Assembly: GCA_036583965.1 (NCBI GenBank) | Contig: JAZBQD010000028.1 | Location: forward strand, 186,001-250,000 | DNA from: Prunella strophiata | Lineage: Eukaryota; Chordata; Aves; Passeriformes; Prunellidae | Direction of reading: 5' to 3' | DNA length: 64,000 nucleotides | Shown here: one piece after another, positions 60,812-64,000 of the stretch | Layout: each line of letters starts with the position of its first letter | Position numbering within the stretch: position 1 is the first letter of the stretch | Notes under the pieces: generated by a model | What the model was told of the DNA's origin: nothing | Seen by the model: the letters and a program-made list of their open reading frames with translations, nothing else | The model's database searches: none | Made by a program: the position numbers and the translations under genes

Positions 60812-62173
60812 CTGGGCAAAGGATGGCAAAGGGAATGCAGTTACACTTGTGGAACAAGTCATCTAAACCCCACTAACCTTGTTAGTTTTCAACCCACTTT
60901 GTGTTAGTTTTCAAAGCACCCCCTCCTTTGGACTGAGAATCAGGACACACGCCTTCCACATGCTGTGTGCCTGGGATGATGGAAAGTGTTCACCAGTGTC
61001 CATCCACTGAGGTGGAGCACACACAAATGGTGTTTACAGATATCTTATCCCGAGTATGATAAATCCTAACTAAAAAGTGAGCATGCTCACCTTTGCTTTT
61101 TGAGCCACTTAACTACAGAAGACAGGTAGTTAATAAGTGCAGAATTAAATAGTTTTTGCAGTAAAATTCTGTTATCTCACTTGCATGTTGACCCCTTCTG
61201 ATCACACCTGAGGCATCAACCTTACTTCAGACAAAATATACATCTCAAAGCTTATATTTTCAAGGGTTTCAAATGCTTGTTATTTGAATCTCAAGCTCCC
61301 AGAAATAAATGCATTGCTACCCTATTTGTCTGTGTTACAACTTTCCTGGGAGATTCTTGAGGACTCAAGACATTTTCCCCCACTGTTTGGTTGTACTCTG
61401 AAAGGCCCCAGTCTCCATCTAGTCACAGGAAGAAGTCTCTCTTAACTACCACATGTAATCAGCTCCATAATTAGGTTGGTGGAGAAATGCTGCCACTTTC
61501 TATGTACCTCAAGGTACTGTAGTTCCAGAAGCATGGGATAACCCAGTCCATAACCCATTTTGTTGCCTTGCCCTGCCTATAAGAATGTAAGTCTGAAATC
61601 AAAACAGTATTTAGGAACAAAAAAACCTAGTCTGCAACAGTTTATCCATTAAACATTCAGTTTCATTTTAGTGAAGTCTCTACAATGTAAAGAAAAATAC
61701 AGTAATTTTCTAAGCATCTCTGTATATAGCTACTTACAACTGCCTACACTTAACGTTAGCTTTACATCTTTGCATATGTATCATTCAGCTAAAAGGATTT
61801 CAGAATCCAACTTTCAAACAGGTATCTTTGCTCTGCATTAAACTTCACTGAAAAGGTTTCAGATTCGGATATATATTTTAACTCATATAGCCTAGAAATT
61901 AAATAAAAATATATCCTATATATTTTTTAACTGTGGGGGTCAGAGCACAAAACCATTAATGAAGACTTTAAAAAAGGATATCAGGTTTTAATTTAAAAGT
62001 GCATTCTTGGACATAATAGAATTCAGTTACCTTCTTTCACACCTGTGATCTCTGAGAGGTCTTAGAAGCTGAAACAATGGACCTCAGGGCTTTAGTCTGT
62101 GGAGCAGGCTGATCCACAAGGGAAACACTGACACATAGGAATCATTGTGAGCAGTCTCTGGGAAGTCACATAC

Positions 62174-62297
62174 CTGAGCTGTGAACTGCACTTACACTCC
62201 CCTCAGTGTGCTGAACAGATTGGAGAAATTGGGGCTGGACTATCATGTGATTTACATGGTCCATGAAGTTGGAGTTGGAACTGTGTAGAATATTAAC
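62174..62297 (-). CDS. CLSTN2: Calsyntenin-2, juxtamembrane ectodomain exon
   Basis: This exon was found by joining neighbours. The acceptor TTCTCCCAG ends at 62298 and the donor G|GTATGT starts at 62173. The 124 bases start in phase 0 and end with one base (phase 1), exactly what the flanking exons need. It encodes VNILHSSNSNFMDHVNHMIV, then QPQFLQSVQHTEGSVSAVHS and S. The pattern HVNHxIVQPxFLQSV...HSS before VVPS matches human CLSTN2 from memory better than CLSTN1 or CLSTN3 and is the main reason for the paralogue call. This is the extracellular stalk where family members are first cleaved. Confidence 0.92.
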
Positions 62298-62797
62298 CTG
62301 GGAGAAGAGAAAAATACGAGATCAGATACTAAGAAGTGTTTTGTACTCCAAGCCTGCTGTTTCCATATATTACATTGGACTATGAAGTTAATCAGCAGAT
62401 AGGAACACTACTTCATAGATGCTGAAGGCCAAATTATCTCTATTTTTTTAAATGTCAGTGGAAAATACACAGCTTAATATACTTCTAATTTGTAGCATGG
62501 AAAATGCATTCTAACCTTTCTGGCTGTTGACTCTGAAGTGGCACAGAACAAGACTCTTTTGATTTACCTGTTTGGATAAATAGTGACTTTTTCTTCTGTC
62601 TATATTAATCATCTTTTAGGTGTTACCTAAACATTATGAAATAACTGTTAATTTTATTAACAATTATTAAGTTGTTAATTGTCTTTATAAACACTTACTA
62701 ATTTTGACCATATTGCTAAGTAGGTCCTGCAATTTCCTGGAGTTGTTACCTGGGCTCTAGGCCTTGGTGCTAGGTTGGAAAATATGATTCAGTCATT

Positions 62798-62896
62798 GCT
62801 CACCTCCAAGCTCAACTCATTGCTCACCTCCAAGCTGAAGTCCTTGCTCACCTCCAAGCTGAACTCATTGCTCACCTCCAGGTTGAATTCATTGCT
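62798..62896 (-). repeat. CLSTN2: 24-bp tandem repeat duplicating an exon end and its splice donor
   Basis: There are four tandem copies of AGCAATGAGTTCAGCTTGGA + GGTG (minus strand). The first, diverged copy (AATGAATTCAACCTGGAG) is the true exon end. Each copy ends in GGAG|GTGAGC; these strings lie at 62870-62879, 62846-62855, 62822-62831 and 62798-62807, exactly 24 bases apart. As 24 is a multiple of three, the frame stays open (VSNEFSLE, VSKDFSLE, VSNELSLE) until TGA. Confidence 0.95.
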
Positions 62897-63021
62897 GGTG
62901 TAACGCCCGTTGAGCTCGGAGCACTTGACCCTGAATTTCCTGTCCGAGGTGGCTGAGGTGCCCCAGTTGCGGTAGCGGAGCTGCCGTAGCACCTGCTCAT
63001 AGCTGAACATGCTGTCCACAC
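62876..63021 (-). CDS. CLSTN2: Calsyntenin-2 ectodomain exon with repeated splice donor
   Basis: The acceptor CCACCCCGCAG ends at 63022. The exon starts in phase 1 (GT completing Gly) and runs through VDSMFSYEQVLRQLRYRNWG, DRKFRVKCSELNGRYTSNEF and NLE. RYRNW and CSELNGRY are calsyntenin hallmarks, and YTSNEFNLEV matches CLSTN2 from memory. The first donor is CTGGAG|GTGAGC, ending the exon at 62876 in phase 0, which fits the next exon. The same 24 bases (exon end plus donor) recur downstream, so ends at 62852, 62828 and 62804 are equally possible, each adding eight residues (VSNEFSLE-like) without changing frame. After the fourth donor, read-through meets TGA. Confidence 0.95.
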
Positions 63022-63601
63022 CTGCGGGGTGGGAGGGCAGGGACAGCTCTGGGACAGGCAAGGGAACACTGCTCTGGCAATACACAACAAATCAATTGCT
63101 CACAGAACACATGGAACTCTTCAGAATGGTCTGGAAATGACAGGGCATCAAATGTTCCCTGACACTTGATTATGTGAGGATGGTTTTCGGAACTGAATGT
63201 AAGTCTCTAATGGAGAGGGTAAAATACAACAGTGGTACAGAATAAATTACTTAGTGATGAGAAAAAGATGGCCAATGTCCCAGCATTGTACAGGAACACT
63301 GAGGAACCCCCTCACTCTCACGTTCCCCTGTGATGGTCCACAAGAATCCCACATTTAAAGAAAGCAGGGATGCCATTTTCCTTACTTGGGGAGTAGCAGG
63401 AGGGATGCTGAGAATCCAAAGGGAAAACACAGCCATCCAGAGATCAAGAAGCAACTGTGTTTTTTAAGAAACTGACACCCTTGGGATATTTTCATGGCTA
63501 GAAAATCACAGATTTCTGTCCAATTTCTTACATATTTGAGCTTTCATTCCAACATATAATTGATGTGACAAAATAAGGGAAAACAAATTTCCTGAACTTA
63601 C

Positions 63602-63772
63602 CATAGATTGAATATCCTGCAGTGGAATTTGTGGCATCTAGATGTTTTCCTTGAAGCTCCCCATGATCTAGTTCTAAACACTCTTGTTCAGGGTCTAGTT
63701 CTGCACCAATGACCAAAACATCACAGAAATCCAAGTTGTGGAGCATGTCCTCTACTACCACTTGTTTATTGG
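63602..63772 (-). CDS. CLSTN2: Calsyntenin-2 ectodomain exon
   Basis: The acceptor GGGTTCACAG ends at 63773 and the donor G|GTAAGT starts at 63601. The 171 bases start with CC (completing a codon from an upstream exon outside the window) and end with G (phase 1), which joins GT of the next exon to make Gly. The exon encodes NKQVVVEDMLHNLDFCDVLV, then IGAELDPEQECLEL and HLDATNSTAGYSIYG. LHNLDFCD, LDPxQECLEL and DATNSTAGYSIYG are strongly conserved calsyntenin text, and NST is a possible N-glycosylation site. This part lies on the membrane side of the LNS domain. Sequence from 63774 to 64000 is intron. Confidence 0.96.
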
Positions 63773-64000
63773 CTGTGAACCCATGGCATGGGACATGAAA
63801 AAAAAGACAGAAATGAAGATAAATGATCATAGAACAGCTCAATCATTGAAAGCCCATGTGCTTTGCATCAGGGCTTTCAATTTTTGCTGAGATGGCTGAA
63901 CTGTTTTTGCTGATATTGAATCCAGCACACTTGAAGCAAATCAAGAGAAGTGTCCAGTCTGCACAGGTGCTGTGATGATGAAGGCTTACAAACACCCAGT
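63773..64000 (-). other. CLSTN2: CLSTN2 intron, continues beyond the window
   Basis: This is the 3' part of an intron, with a polypyrimidine tract (CTGTCTTTTTTTTC near 63800) upstream of the acceptor at 63773. No further exon is seen, so all remaining calsyntenin exons (cadherin repeats, LNS domain, signal peptide) lie past the right edge. Confidence 0.8.

Noticed and set aside
59802..63772. Assignment to CLSTN1 because of the ENEMDWDDSALTI text
   Set aside because: That text is shared in the family; the stalk exon, YTSNEFNLEV and the STLPY end fit CLSTN2 better as I remember them, and the AT-rich, gene-poor setting suits CLSTN2. A proper alignment could still overturn this.

Overview
The window looks like nuclear DNA from a bird, most likely a songbird. 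It is AT-rich and gene-poor. It carries 3' ends of CR1 LINEs with the avian terminal repeat ATTCTGTG ATTCTGTG, several retroviral LTRs of passerine type, one defective class II (ERVK-like) provirus, and simple repeats. It has no operons, CRISPR array, or recognisable tRNA or rRNA gene.

Layout. 1-400: a solo LTR. 0.4-29.6 kb: non-coding DNA with LTR fragments (about 5.1, 6.1 and 15.9 kb), poly-A and microsatellite runs, and a pair of similar ~75-bp segments at 25.9 and 27.6 kb. 29.6-32.7 kb: a minisatellite, a CR1 scrap and two more LTRs. 33.47-38.27 kb: a broken provirus with a truncated 5' LTR, a gag remnant, a large gag-to-RT deletion, RNase H, integrase and a full 3' LTR, but no env. 38.3-59.8 kb: non-coding DNA with LTRs at 42 and 46 kb, CR1 copies at 43.7 and 56.5 kb, and a (GGGGA)n tract. 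59.8-63.8 kb, minus strand: the last five coding exons of a calsyntenin gene, best matched to CLSTN2.

The calsyntenin exons encode the membrane-proximal ectodomain, the single transmembrane helix, and the cytoplasmic tail with its NPxxY and two WDD motifs. Splice phases agree across all four introns. Two oddities stand out. The 24 bp that end one exon and start its splice donor are tandemly amplified, giving four in-frame donors. The Glu-rich repeat in the last exon carries a one-base shift that, read literally, removes the normal C-terminus.

I found no convincing new multi-gene system. The best leads are the repeated splice donor, the acidic-tract frameshift, the CpG-rich promoter-like block inside the gag frame, and the promoter-deleting recombination in the 5' LTR.
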